From Tolypothrix sp. FACHB-123 (GTDB lineage Bacteria; Cyanobacteriota; Cyanobacteriia; Cyanobacteriales; Nostocaceae), in contig NZ_JACJRE010000059.1 of NCBI RefSeq assembly GCF_014697075.1, forward strand, positions 1 to 46,336: a stretch of 46,336 nt of DNA, written 5' to 3'. Below the pieces are notes generated by a model, which was not told where the DNA came from, ran no database searches, and saw nothing but the letters and a program-made list of their open reading frames with translations. The first letter of the stretch is position 1. The number at the start of each line of letters is the position of its first letter. This document shows positions 32,441 through 40,566 of this stretch, piece after piece. The translations under genes and the position numbers were made by a program.

Positions 32441-33391
32441 CTACGCTTTAGCGAAGCGATCGCGATCGTGCTGTTCCTCAAAATTGACGATTGGCCCCTT
32501 GGGTACAATACGATTGGGATTAATATCGGTCATACTCATAAAATACGCACCTTTGGTATAGTCGAGATTGCAAGTCGCTTTGAACTCAGGACGCTGATAT
32601 AGATTCTTGAGATAATTCCAGAGGTTTGGATAGTCAATAATTCGCCGCAAATTACACTTAAAGAGAAGGTAATAGACTGAATCGAAGCGATACAGGGTTG
32701 TAAATAGACAAATATCAGCTTCGGTGAGGCGATCGCCACATAAATAGCGTTGCTTACTGAGAATAATTTCCCAGCGATCCAAATTCTCGAAGAGTTCAGT
32801 TACAGCATTTTCATAAACTGTTTGCTCCTGCGCAAAACCAGCACGATATACACCAGCATTGATGGGTAGAATTGCATCAATGGTTTGATCAATTTGCTGT
32901 TGCAGATCCCTTGGGTATAAGTCGATTTTCTGCGTTGCGAAAGCAGCAAAATCTACGTCAAACATGCGCATGATTTCGCGAGATTCGTTGTTGACAATGG
33001 TTTGAGTTTGCCGATCCCACAACACCGGGACTGTAACTCTTCCCGTATATCTGGGATGAGCTTTGAGATAAATCTCTTGCAAATATCGAGCATGATTTAC
33101 CGAGTCTGGTGTTTGGGAAAACATCCACCCGCGATCGCTCATAATCATATCAGCATTAGCAACTGAGATAACATTATGCAATCCTTTAAGTTCTCGCATA
33201 ATTAAGGTGCGATGCGCCCAAGGACAAGCTAAAGAAACATAGAGGTGATAGCGTCCTGGTTCGGCTTTAAACCCGCTAGATCCATCTGCACTCACGCGAT
33301 CGCGGAATGTTGTGGGGATATCATGTAAATCTTGGTTGCCTTCTTCCCCATAAATTATCCATTTACCTGCAACCATCATTCCAGATGCCAT
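32441..33391 (-). CDS. Glutathionyl-hydroquinone reductase (Xi-class GST)
   Basis: This 316-residue thioredoxin-fold enzyme reduces glutathionyl-hydroquinones to hydroquinones. The active-site motif is LACPWAHR with Cys56. It is preceded by GRYHLYVS and followed by the family-specific NNESREIMRMF and the C-terminal helical domain (RYLCGDRLTEADICLFTTLYRFDSVYY). This matches the YqjG/ECM4-type class rather than ordinary GSTs. The sequence AGGAG before the ATG at 33391 fixes the start. It lies opposite the MAPEG and DUF4336 genes, which together with the AraC regulator suggest quinone or electrophile handling. Confidence 0.92.
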   Translation of the reverse strand: MASGMMVAGKWIIYGEEGNQDLHDIPTTFRDRVSADGSSGFKAEPGRYHLYVSLACPWAHRTLIMRELKGLHNVISVANADMIMSDRGWMFSQTPDSVNHARYLQEIYLKAHPRYTGRVTVPVLWDRQTQTIVNNESREIMRMFDVDFAAFATQKIDLYPRDLQQQIDQTIDAILPINAGVYRAGFAQEQTVYENAVTELFENLDRWEIILSKQRYLCGDRLTEADICLFTTLYRFDSVYYLLFKCNLRRIIDYPNLWNYLKNLYQRPEFKATCNLDYTKGAYFMSMTDINPNRIVPKGPIVNFEEQHDRDRFAKA

Positions 33392-33415
33392 TATTTTCTC
33401 CTAATTGTGATAGCT

Positions 33416-33479
33416 GTAGGGGCACGGCACCAGTAAAATTATCGTATGTACCAAAAGATTGTCGGTGCCGTGCCCCTAC
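33416..33479. repeat. GTAGGGGCACGGCACC inverted repeat
   Basis: Perfect 16-bp arms at 33416-33431 and 33464-33479 with a 32-bp loop lie between the GHR gene and the RTX gene. The arms belong to the family of GGGGCAC/T-GGCA palindromes also seen at 2549-2573 and inside 18976-19075. Confidence 0.85.
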
Positions 33480-33496
33480 TTTGTTGACTGCAAAGA

Positions 33497-35059
33497 TCAG
33501 GTAATAAATGTAATCCCTGGAGTTGTCGCCGTTAAATTCACATCCTCAGCCACAGCAATTACATCACCGAAAGCAGGCGCACCATAGAAAATGACTGTAT
33601 CTAAAGTAGATGAGTTATTAGTTAAAGTACCAGTTGTAAACTTTTGCTGCACAAACGTGTAATCGCTAGCTACACCGCGCAGAATTAGTTTTTCGCCATC
33701 GATGACAGAGAAGTCTGTGATAATTGCATGACCGGCTTGTTTATAGGAATCATTAATAGAGAAGGTATCAACAGATTGAACTCCGTTTAATGCAGAACCG
33801 CCAGATAAGGTATCTATCTCTCCGGTATTAAAGCCACCGCTACCAAGCAGGGTATCATTACCCACACCACCAGACAAGCGGTCATTGCCAAAATGGCCAT
33901 CTAAGCGATCGTTACCTGCACCACCATCGAGATTATCATTGCCTAATCCACCGGATAGCATATCGTTACCGCTACCGCCTATGAGAACATCATTGCCATC
34001 GCGACCATTAAGAATAACATCTTGCTTGGCGCGATTAGCATCAAGTCGATTGCCGCTATTTCCTCCGTGAATTTCCACGGTTTCAATGCCTTCTAGGGTA
34101 TCAGTACCTGTGGCTGAGTCATCTAGGTTTGTACCTATGGCAAACTTACCACCTTTGAGTTGGCTTTTACTTGGCTCATTAACAAATGAGAACAGCTCAA
34201 AGTTATTATCACCATCTATGAATAGATAATCATCTCCTGCACCGCCAATGTAGCGATCGTCACCTGCTCCATCAAAAGCACTATCGACAAAAGTATCTCT
34301 ACCTGTTCCACCTTGAACTAAGTCATTTCCCGCGCCACCTTCTAAATTATTATTGTCATTCCCGCCTATGAGAGTGTCATTACCATCGTTACCGCGTAGG
34401 AAATTAAATCCTGCACCACCGACGATGCTGTCGTTACCGCTACCACCGTAAATCTGGTCAAGACCGCGACTACCAATAATGGTATCGTTACCTTCATTAC
34501 CAAATAAAAATGTTCGGTCTGTCAACAAAGCTTGAGAGGCGTTAATTACATCGTTACCAGAAGTACCAGTTAACCTAACTCTCTCAATCTCAGAAAATTG
34601 ATGGGCTAAATTACCCACAAATAGCTGATTACTAGTCAAGAAATAATTAGTTGCTCCGGTGACACGCAACTCATCACTACCAGCACCGCCAATTAAGGTA
34701 TCGCCAACATCACCTATACCGGGAGATTGTCCGTTTTGGGCGATGAGAATATCGTTACCAGCACCACCATTGACAAGATTGTTTCCAGTTCCACCAGAAA
34801 GGGTATCGTTATCATCGCCACCGTTGAGAGTGTCGTTACCCGCGCCACCATCAAGGGTGTCTCTGTTGAATCCGCCATCAAGGGAATCGTTACCCAATCC
34901 CCCTAATAAAGAATCATTGCCAAAATTGCCAATAAGAGTGTCGTTACCTCCACCACCATTAACAGTATCGTTACCAGCTAAAGCGTCAATTATATCGTTA
35001 GCTGCATCAGCAACAATTTTATCGTCGGCTGGGGTAATACTTCCACTAATAATCGCCAT
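33497..35059 (-). CDS. RTX calcium-binding protein, 520 residues
   Basis: This protein is built almost wholly of RTX nonapeptide repeats (GGxGNDxLxG). One block is about residues 25-110, one about 160-265 and one about 350-410. They are separated by non-repeat stretches such as TSNQLFVGNLAHQFSEIERVRLTG, and a C-terminal segment with FSVIDGEKLILRGV precedes the end. RTX repeats bind calcium and fold outside the cell after type I secretion. No signal peptide and no exporter gene are seen. AAGGAA before the ATG supports the start. A 31-bp element shared with the RTX gene at 40567 lies 84 bp upstream. Confidence 0.9.
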   Translation of the reverse strand: MAIISGSITPADDKIVADAANDIIDALAGNDTVNGGGGNDTLIGNFGNDSLLGGLGNDSLDGGFNRDTLDGGAGNDTLNGGDDNDTLSGGTGNNLVNGGAGNDILIAQNGQSPGIGDVGDTLIGGAGSDELRVTGATNYFLTSNQLFVGNLAHQFSEIERVRLTGTSGNDVINASQALLTDRTFLFGNEGNDTIIGSRGLDQIYGGSGNDSIVGGAGFNFLRGNDGNDTLIGGNDNNNLEGGAGNDLVQGGTGRDTFVDSAFDGAGDDRYIGGAGDDYLFIDGDNNFELFSFVNEPSKSQLKGGKFAIGTNLDDSATGTDTLEGIETVEIHGGNSGNRLDANRAKQDVILNGRDGNDVLIGGSGNDMLSGGLGNDNLDGGAGNDRLDGHFGNDRLSGGVGNDTLLGSGGFNTGEIDTLSGGSALNGVQSVDTFSINDSYKQAGHAIITDFSVIDGEKLILRGVASDYTFVQQKFTTGTLTNNSSTLDTVIFYGAPAFGDVIAVAEDVNLTATTPGITFIT

Positions 35060-35363
35060 AATGTTTTATTTCCTTGAGTTTGCTTAAAATATGTCTCTAA
35101 CTTTTTTGGAGTTTGGATATTATTAGATTGGCTCTGGCTCAATAAAAGGTAAATGTGGATAATTTAAGGAGTTTGATTATCGAAGATTAAAGACTAAAAA
35201 ATATTAAGTAAGGTTAATTAACAATATTTAAGGAGACTCATCTGTGGAAAAATAGGTAACGTCTGGATTTCAGCTATTTAAATATGGTTGAGGAAAAAAT
35301 CTGGAAAGTTAAAAATTCGAGTTGTAGCTAAATAAGCAAATAGTTGTAATTCATCCCTGAGCA
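35060..35363. other. Divergent promoter region between the RTX gene and the HTH-AAA operon
   Basis: No gene. Holds the 31-bp RTX-associated element at 35144-35174 and the leader of the operon starting at 35364. Confidence 0.6.
35144..35174 (-). promoter_or_regulatory. 31-bp element upstream of RTX gene (copy 1)
   Basis: Read on the minus strand it contains CCTTAAATTATCCACATTTA and ends CCTTTT. It is identical at 30 of 31 positions to 40414-40444 upstream of another RTX gene. It contains the nonamer TTATCCACA, which equals the classical DnaA-box consensus. Both copies point toward their RTX gene, 84 bp here. Confidence 0.75.
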
Positions 35364-36821
35364 ATGGACTTTGAAACAGCATTCAAAATTTTAGATGCAG
35401 CGGTTGTTGCCCAGACTAAAAGACATCTCAAAGATATTGAAGTGGCAATACTTCGTAGTTCTTGGCAAGGGAAGAAATATGATGAGATTGCCCAAACTCA
35501 TGGCTACACAACCGAGTACCTACAACATGACGTAGGCCCTAAGCTATGGCAGATGTTGTCAGAAGCATTTGGCGAGAAGGTCAGTAAAAAGAATTTTCAA
35601 ACAGCAGTGGAGCGACAAAGACTTTTACGCAATGGGGCAGTAACAAAGCAGTTAGAGATAGTTACACAATCTGATATAATGTTATCTTCACAGTTAACAG
35701 TGGAGAAACCGACATCAAATTATTTAGATTCTCCCAGCAATGCACCAGAATTAATAGCTGTAAGTAGCAATGCAGAAACCCAATTAAATCCAGAGCTAGA
35801 ATTTCCAGCAGGGCAAGTACCTTTAGCTTCTAAATTTTATATTGAACGCCCTCCTATTGAAGAACGTTGTTATCAAGAAATTTTCCAACCAGGGGCTTTA
35901 GTTCGCATCAAAGCACCGGGACAGATGGGCAAAACTTCCCTGATGGCGAGGATGTTAGATGAAGCGAGAAAGCACGGCTATCAAACAGTATCTTTAAGCT
36001 TTCATTTAGCAGATAAAGCAGTTTTTACCAACTTAGATATATTTTTACGCTGGTTTTGTGAAAGCGTGGGACGGAAATTAAAGCGATTGCAGCAATTAGA
36101 TGATTATTGGAGTATTTATGGCAGTAAAGATAAAGCCACCGCTTATTTTGAAGAATGTTTGTTAGAAGAAATTGATAGCCCCTTAGTTATTAGTTTAGAT
36201 GGTGTCGATCGCATTTTTCCCCATCGCGACATAGCCGAAGACTTTTTTAGCTTGTTACGCGCTTGGTATGAGTATGCTAAATATGGCGATCGCAGTAGCG
36301 AACTCTGGCAAAAACTCCGCTTAGTTTTGGTACATTCTAAGGAAGTATATATCCCCTTAAATATCAATCAATCGCCGTTTAACGTCGGCTTGAGCGTGGA
36401 ATTACCAGAATTTACTCCTGAACAGGTAAAAATTTTAGTTGAGCGGCATCAGAGGCTAAATTGGACGGATGCCCAAGTGACAAAACTGATGGAAATGGTA
36501 GGCGGACATCCTTATTTAGTCAGGCTAGCCCTTTATCACCTGCAACAGCAAGACATTACCCTGGAACAATTGTTACAAACAGCCCCAACAGAAGCAGGAA
36601 TTTATAGCGATCATTTGCGATCGCATTTATGCAATCTTGAACCCCATCCCAATTTAGCCACAGCCTTTAACCAAGTTGTTAACAGTTCGTTACCAATGGA
36701 ACTAGATTCAGAATCAGCCTTTAAATTGCATAGTATGGGTTTGGTAGTATATTCTCATGAAAATAAAGTCATACCAAGTTGCGACTTGTACCGCCAGTAT
36801 TTTCAGAATCGACTCAGTTAG
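35364..36821 (+). CDS. vMAP-type HTH protein with AAA-like ATPase domain
   Basis: This 485-residue protein begins with a helix-turn-helix of the vWA-MoxR-associated type at about residues 1-85 (DIEVAILRSSWQGKKYDEIAQ, LWQMLSEAFGEKVSKKNF). That domain usually heads signalling or conflict proteins in multicellular bacteria. After a linker comes the AAA-like ATPase domain (AAA_35 type) from about 155: VPLASKFYIERPPIEERCY, Walker A APGQMGKTS (Lys190), Walker B LVISLDGVDRIF and the C-terminal GGHPYLVRLALYHL. No transmembrane segment is present. It starts a three-gene operon with an AAA-CHASE2 membrane protein and a DUF928 protein. The domains suggest it receives or passes on a signal, but no substrate is known. 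Confidence 0.9.
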   Translation: MDFETAFKILDAAVVAQTKRHLKDIEVAILRSSWQGKKYDEIAQTHGYTTEYLQHDVGPKLWQMLSEAFGEKVSKKNFQTAVERQRLLRNGAVTKQLEIVTQSDIMLSSQLTVEKPTSNYLDSPSNAPELIAVSSNAETQLNPELEFPAGQVPLASKFYIERPPIEERCYQEIFQPGALVRIKAPGQMGKTSLMARMLDEARKHGYQTVSLSFHLADKAVFTNLDIFLRWFCESVGRKLKRLQQLDDYWSIYGSKDKATAYFEECLLEEIDSPLVISLDGVDRIFPHRDIAEDFFSLLRAWYEYAKYGDRSSELWQKLRLVLVHSKEVYIPLNINQSPFNVGLSVELPEFTPEQVKILVERHQRLNWTDAQVTKLMEMVGGHPYLVRLALYHLQQQDITLEQLLQTAPTEAGIYSDHLRSHLCNLEPHPNLATAFNQVVNSSLPMELDSESAFKLHSMGLVVYSHENKVIPSCDLYRQYFQNRLS

Positions 36822-36842
36822 TTAGGGGCAGAGTAGGCAGGG

Positions 36843-36925
36843 GTGCAGGGAGAAGGAGAAGGGGGACAAGGAGGACAAGGGGGATATAAAATACCAATGC
36901 CCAATGCCCTATGCCCTATGCCCAA
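36843..36925. repeat. STRR region at the start of the CHASE2 gene
   Basis: GGGGGACAAGG and GACAAGGGGG blocks, then CCAATGC, CCAATGC, CCTATGC, CCTATGC and CCAATCC heptamers, lead into the ATG at 36918. The frame is open from a GTG at 36843, so the array could be translated as an N-terminal tail. Confidence 0.8.
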
Positions 36926-39359
36926 TCCAGAAAACTCAGCTTATAAATATCAAGTTGGTGGGAGTTTACAAATTGATGCTCCCAGTTATGTGCAGCGCCA
37001 AGCGGATCGGGATTTTTATGCAGCGCTGAAGGCTGGGGAATTTTGTTATGTGTTTAATTCGCGCCAGATGGGTAAGTCTAGTCTGCGCGTGCAAACAATG
37101 CGCAAGTTGCAAGCAGAAGGTGTGGCTTGTGGTGTGATAGATATTACAGCTATCGGCAGTCAGGATATTACTCAATCTGAGTGGTATTTAGGGGTGTTGC
37201 GGCGACTGGCGCGGAGTTTTATTCCGAAATTTAAAGTATTAAATTGGTGGAGCGATCGCACTGGACTTTCACCAATAGAGTGCTTAAGTGAATTTATCGA
37301 GTCGGTGCTGTTGGTGGAAGTTGCGCAAAATATTGTGATTTTTGTAGACGAAATCGATAGCATTCTCCAAATCAGCTTTAAAGATGATTTTTTAGCTTTG
37401 ATTCGCGCTTGTTATAACAAACGCGCCGATCATCCTGCTTACCAACGCCTGACTTTTGCTTTGTTAGGGGTAACTACCCCCTACGATTTAATTCAAGATA
37501 AACACCGCACACCTTTTAATATTGGACGCGCAATTGAACTCAACGGTTTTCAATTTTCGGAAGCACAACCATTAGTTAAGGGATTAGCGGGTAAATTTGC
37601 TAGTCCTGAGAGGATTTTACAAGAAATTTTAGCTTGGACTGGCGGTCAACCTTTTTTGACGCAAAAGCTGTGTCAATTAGCGATTGCATCTCCTGGGATG
37701 ATTCCCCTAGATAATGAAGCAGATTATGTTGCGAAACTGGTGCGATCGCAAATCATTAACAACTGGGAATCTCAAGATGAACCGCAGCATTTAAGAACAA
37801 TTCGCGATCGCTTAGTTTATCGCCGCAGTGATGGTAATGATAGCTGGAAAAATCAACAGCACATTTATAAGTTACTCAAACTTTATCAGCAAATTTTACA
37901 CAGAGGACAAATCACAGCCAATAACAGCCCTGAGCAAATGGAATTACGCCTATCAGGATTGGTAGTCAAGCAGCAGAGTTGTTTAAGGATTTATAACCGG
38001 ATTTATGCTGCTGTTTTTAATGAAAATTGGCTAAATAAAGCTTTATTTAGCTTAAAACCAGACGATAAACCGCTGCAAACTTTATCCAGCAAGCGCCAAT
38101 TGCAAACTGTGTTAATTTTACCTGCGATTGTCACCGCTTTAGTATTAGGCGTGCGCCATCTAGGATTATTACAGGGTGCGGAGTTAAAAGCTTTCGATCA
38201 AATAATGCGCTTGCGTCCTCAAGAACAAGTAGATTCTCGGCTGTTAGTCATAGCGATCGCAGAAAATGATTTTAAGCTACCAGAACAGCAAGACAGAAAA
38301 GGCTCCCTAGGCGATCGCGCAATGGCTTTATTGGTGGAAAAACTCGAAAAATTGCAACCACGCGCCATTGGTTTAGATATTTACCGAGATTTCCCTGTTG
38401 ATTCCCAAGAAGCACCTTTAGGTGATTGGATACGGCGCAGTGATAAATTTTTTACGATTTGTCGAGCGAGTGAACCGGAGATTAACGAACCAGGTATTGC
38501 AGCACCGCCGGAAACTCCTGTAAAACGTCAAGGCTTTAGCGATTTTACCCAAGACACAGATAGTATCCTCCGCCGCCAGTTAATTGTAATACAACCTAGC
38601 AAATCATCCCCTTGTACTACACCCTACAGTATTAGTATGCAATTGGTATTTCGTTATTTAAAAGCTGAGGGTATCTCTGCAAATTACACCAAAAATCAGG
38701 AATTGCAGATTGGTAAAGTGATATTTAAACGTTTGCGATCGCGCATGGGTGGGTATCAGCAATTAGATGATAAAGGCTATCAAATCTTACTAAATTACCG
38801 TTCCTCTGGTTCTCCCTTAAAAGCGATAGAGCAAATTACCCTGAAAGATGCGCTTCAAGGTGCGATCGCTCCCCATAAAGTCAAAAATCGCATCATCCTT
38901 ATCGGTATTACTGCTCAAAGTGCTGGTGATTATTTCCCCACACCTTACACCACACAGCAAAAGCAAGAAATTCCTGGTGTAATTATTCATGCACAAATGG
39001 CGAGTCAAATTCTCAGTGCAGTCTTAGATGGGCGAACTCTATTAGGGGTTTGGCCGATTTGGGGCGAAATTTTATGGATTTTTTCCTGGTCTATTTTAGG
39101 CGCAATTATCGCGTTGCGTATTCGTAATTACCTAGTTTTAGGATTAGCCGGAATTGTTGTAATTGTCGTTATTTCAGCAATCAGCATGATTATGTTATTA
39201 AAAGGGATTTGGATACCGCTAATTCCTGCTGCCCTAAATTTGGTATTGACAGGCACTAGCGTATTAGTAGTAATGCTTAAATTAGCCCAATACGAAGACA
39301 GAAATAATTGCGCAAACATATCTCCTGATGGTGATTATTTAAAAGAAAACATAGATTAA
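36918..39359 (+). CDS. AAA-like ATPase fused to CHASE2 sensor with C-terminal membrane helices
   Basis: About 813 residues from ATG 36918. The N-terminal AAA-like domain has YQVGGSL, Walker [10 protein letters not shown] (Lys53) and Walker B VIFVDEID (Asp144-Glu145). It is followed by a winged-helix-like helical part with [17 protein letters not shown] membrane segment ([15 protein letters not shown]) leads into a CHASE2 domain (about 405-700, with [17 protein letters not shown] and AIGLDIYRD), expected to lie outside the cytoplasm. Three more membrane helices end the protein. CHASE2 senses unknown extracellular signals and is usually coupled to kinases or cyclases; here the output is an AAA ATPase. 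It sits 96 bp after the HTH-AAA gene and 63 bp before the DUF928 gene. Confidence 0.92.
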   Translation: MPNPENSAYKYQVGGSLQIDAPSYVQRQADRDFYAALKAGEFCYVFNSRQMGKSSLRVQTMRKLQAEGVACGVIDITAIGSQDITQSEWYLGVLRRLARSFIPKFKVLNWWSDRTGLSPIECLSEFIESVLLVEVAQNIVIFVDEIDSILQISFKDDFLALIRACYNKRADHPAYQRLTFALLGVTTPYDLIQDKHRTPFNIGRAIELNGFQFSEAQPLVKGLAGKFASPERILQEILAWTGGQPFLTQKLCQLAIASPGMIPLDNEADYVAKLVRSQIINNWESQDEPQHLRTIRDRLVYRRSDGNDSWKNQQHIYKLLKLYQQILHRGQITANNSPEQMELRLSGLVVKQQSCLRIYNRIYAAVFNENWLNKALFSLKPDDKPLQTLSSKRQLQTVLILPAIVTALVLGVRHLGLLQGAELKAFDQIMRLRPQEQVDSRLLVIAIAENDFKLPEQQDRKGSLGDRAMALLVEKLEKLQPRAIGLDIYRDFPVDSQEAPLGDWIRRSDKFFTICRASEPEINEPGIAAPPETPVKRQGFSDFTQDTDSILRRQLIVIQPSKSSPCTTPYSISMQLVFRYLKAEGISANYTKNQELQIGKVIFKRLRSRMGGYQQLDDKGYQILLNYRSSGSPLKAIEQITLKDALQGAIAPHKVKNRIILIGITAQSAGDYFPTPYTTQQKQEIPGVIIHAQMASQILSAVLDGRTLLGVWPIWGEILWIFSWSILGAIIALRIRNYLVLGLAGIVVIVVISAISMIMLLKGIWIPLIPAALNLVLTGTSVLVVMLKLAQYEDRNNCANISPDGDYLKENID

Positions 39360-39422
39360 TTCTGACTTAATTAAGAATCTTGACAAATCAGCGATTCACG
39401 AGAAAATCACACAAATCTTGCC

Positions 39423-40283
39423 ATGAAAATCTCTCTTAAGAATCAACCGTCAACACTTCGACAAGCTCCCTTCGACAAGCTCAGGACATCGCAGTGCGCC
39501 GCCGTCAACCGTCAACAGTCAACCGTCAACGCTCTTTACAAAACAGGTAAAATAGCTTGTGCGATCGCTTTATTATCACTTTGCTGCACCCTAGTACCAA
39601 CAAAACCGGTAAAATCGCAAATCCCCCCAACAGAAATATTTAACGCACCCCCACCACCACCAGGACTTGGCGCACCCGGTAATCGCACAGCCGGCGGAAA
39701 ACGCGGTTGCTCAGTGATGACAGAACAGCTTGCTACAGGCGAAGAAAAGCAGCTTACAGCTTTAGTTCCGGTTTATGGTTCTGCAAATCCACAAGTAGTC
39801 TTTGGATTAACAACTCTTTCCCATCCCACCTTCTGGTTTTACGTTCCATATGTAACCACAGCTAATGCAGAGTTCAGTTTACAGAATGAAGCTGGAGAAA
39901 CTGTATACAAAAAACCAGTGTCACTATCAGGAAAACCAGGAATTATTAAGCTGTCTGTGCCATCAACAGATTACTCCCTAGAAATTGGCAAGCGTTATCA
40001 CTGGTATTTAGATATTTACTGCGATCCTAAACAACCACCTGTTTATGTTGATGGTTGGATCAAAAGAGTAGAACTCAACGCATCTGCGAAAAATCAGTTA
40101 AATAAAGCAACACTCAAGCAACGCGCCGCTATTTATGGTACTAACGGTATTTGGTTCGATTACCTGAATGCTTCAGCAGAACTTCACCGCCAAGAACCCA
40201 AACAAAATAATTGGGCGAAAATCTTACAATCCGTCGGCTTAAATAACATTACTTCAGAACCGCTAATAGATTGTTGTAATTGA
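39423..40283 (+). CDS. DUF928 exported protein
   Basis: This 286-residue protein belongs to DUF928, a cyanobacterial family of exported proteins of unknown function. The diagnostic parts are GNRTAGGKRGC, LTALVPVY, HPTFWFYVPY, LSGKPGIIKLSVP and RYHWYLDIYCDPKQPPVYVDGWIKRVE. A signal peptide (TGKIACAIALLSLCCTL) begins only near residue 41. The first 40 residues are encoded largely by repeats (TTCGACAAGCTC units and GTCAACCGTCAAC STRRs), so the original start may lie further downstream or have been replaced. It closes the HTH-AAA/CHASE2 operon and could be the extracellular partner of the CHASE2 domain. An STRR (GGGCATG heptamers) begins directly after the stop codon. Confidence 0.9.
   Translation: MKISLKNQPSTLRQAPFDKLRTSQCAAVNRQQSTVNALYKTGKIACAIALLSLCCTLVPTKPVKSQIPPTEIFNAPPPPPGLGAPGNRTAGGKRGCSVMTEQLATGEEKQLTALVPVYGSANPQVVFGLTTLSHPTFWFYVPYVTTANAEFSLQNEAGETVYKKPVSLSGKPGIIKLSVPSTDYSLEIGKRYHWYLDIYCDPKQPPVYVDGWIKRVELNASAKNQLNKATLKQRAAIYGTNGIWFDYLNASAELHRQEPKQNNWAKILQSVGLNNITSEPLIDCCN
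39450..39532. repeat. TTCGACAAGCTC and GTCAACC repeats in the DUF928 N-terminus
   Basis: CTTCGACAAGCTC occurs twice (about 39457 and 39471), then GCCGTCAACCGTCAACAGTC-type heptamers follow. Both are common non-coding repeats in these genomes and are read in frame here. Confidence 0.8.
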
Positions 40284-40285
40284 AT

Positions 40286-40313
40286 GGGCATAGGGCATGG
40301 GGCATGGGGCATT
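40286..40313. repeat. GGGCATG STRR after the DUF928 gene
   Basis: GGGCATA, GGGCATG, GGGCATG and GGGCATT heptamers start within 3 bases of the stop codon. They are complementary to the array at the start of the CHASE2 gene, so the two ends of the transcript could pair. Confidence 0.75.
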
Positions 40314-40413
40314 GATGATCTTTTTCTGTTATCTCCCTTGTCCCCTTTCTTTAGATCCTTACCTTTCCTTACCTAACCTTACCTCAGATTTTTACCACCA
40401 AAATTTAGCAAAA

Positions 40414-40444
40414 AAACTCCTTAAATTATCCACATTTATCTTTT
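40414..40444 (+). promoter_or_regulatory. 31-bp element upstream of RTX gene (copy 2)
   Basis: This is the plus-strand copy of the element at 35144-35174, with one difference (ATCTTTT instead of ACCTTTT). It includes TTATCCACA at 40426-40434 and lies about 120 bp upstream of the RTX start at 40567. Confidence 0.75.
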
Positions 40445-40566
40445 TGAAGATATAGGAGATTCTAAATAATAACAACTGCGCAAAGAACGCTTGGTATCAA
40501 GTAATCAACTCAACTTTGTGCAACAAACACATTAATTACAACATTACATTCTATTGAGAAACTTTT

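Noticed and set aside
33885-35087. Plus-strand frames of 61-142 codons opposite the RTX gene
   Set aside because: Periodic antisense frames generated by RTX nonapeptide repeats; the proline/serine-rich products have no family.
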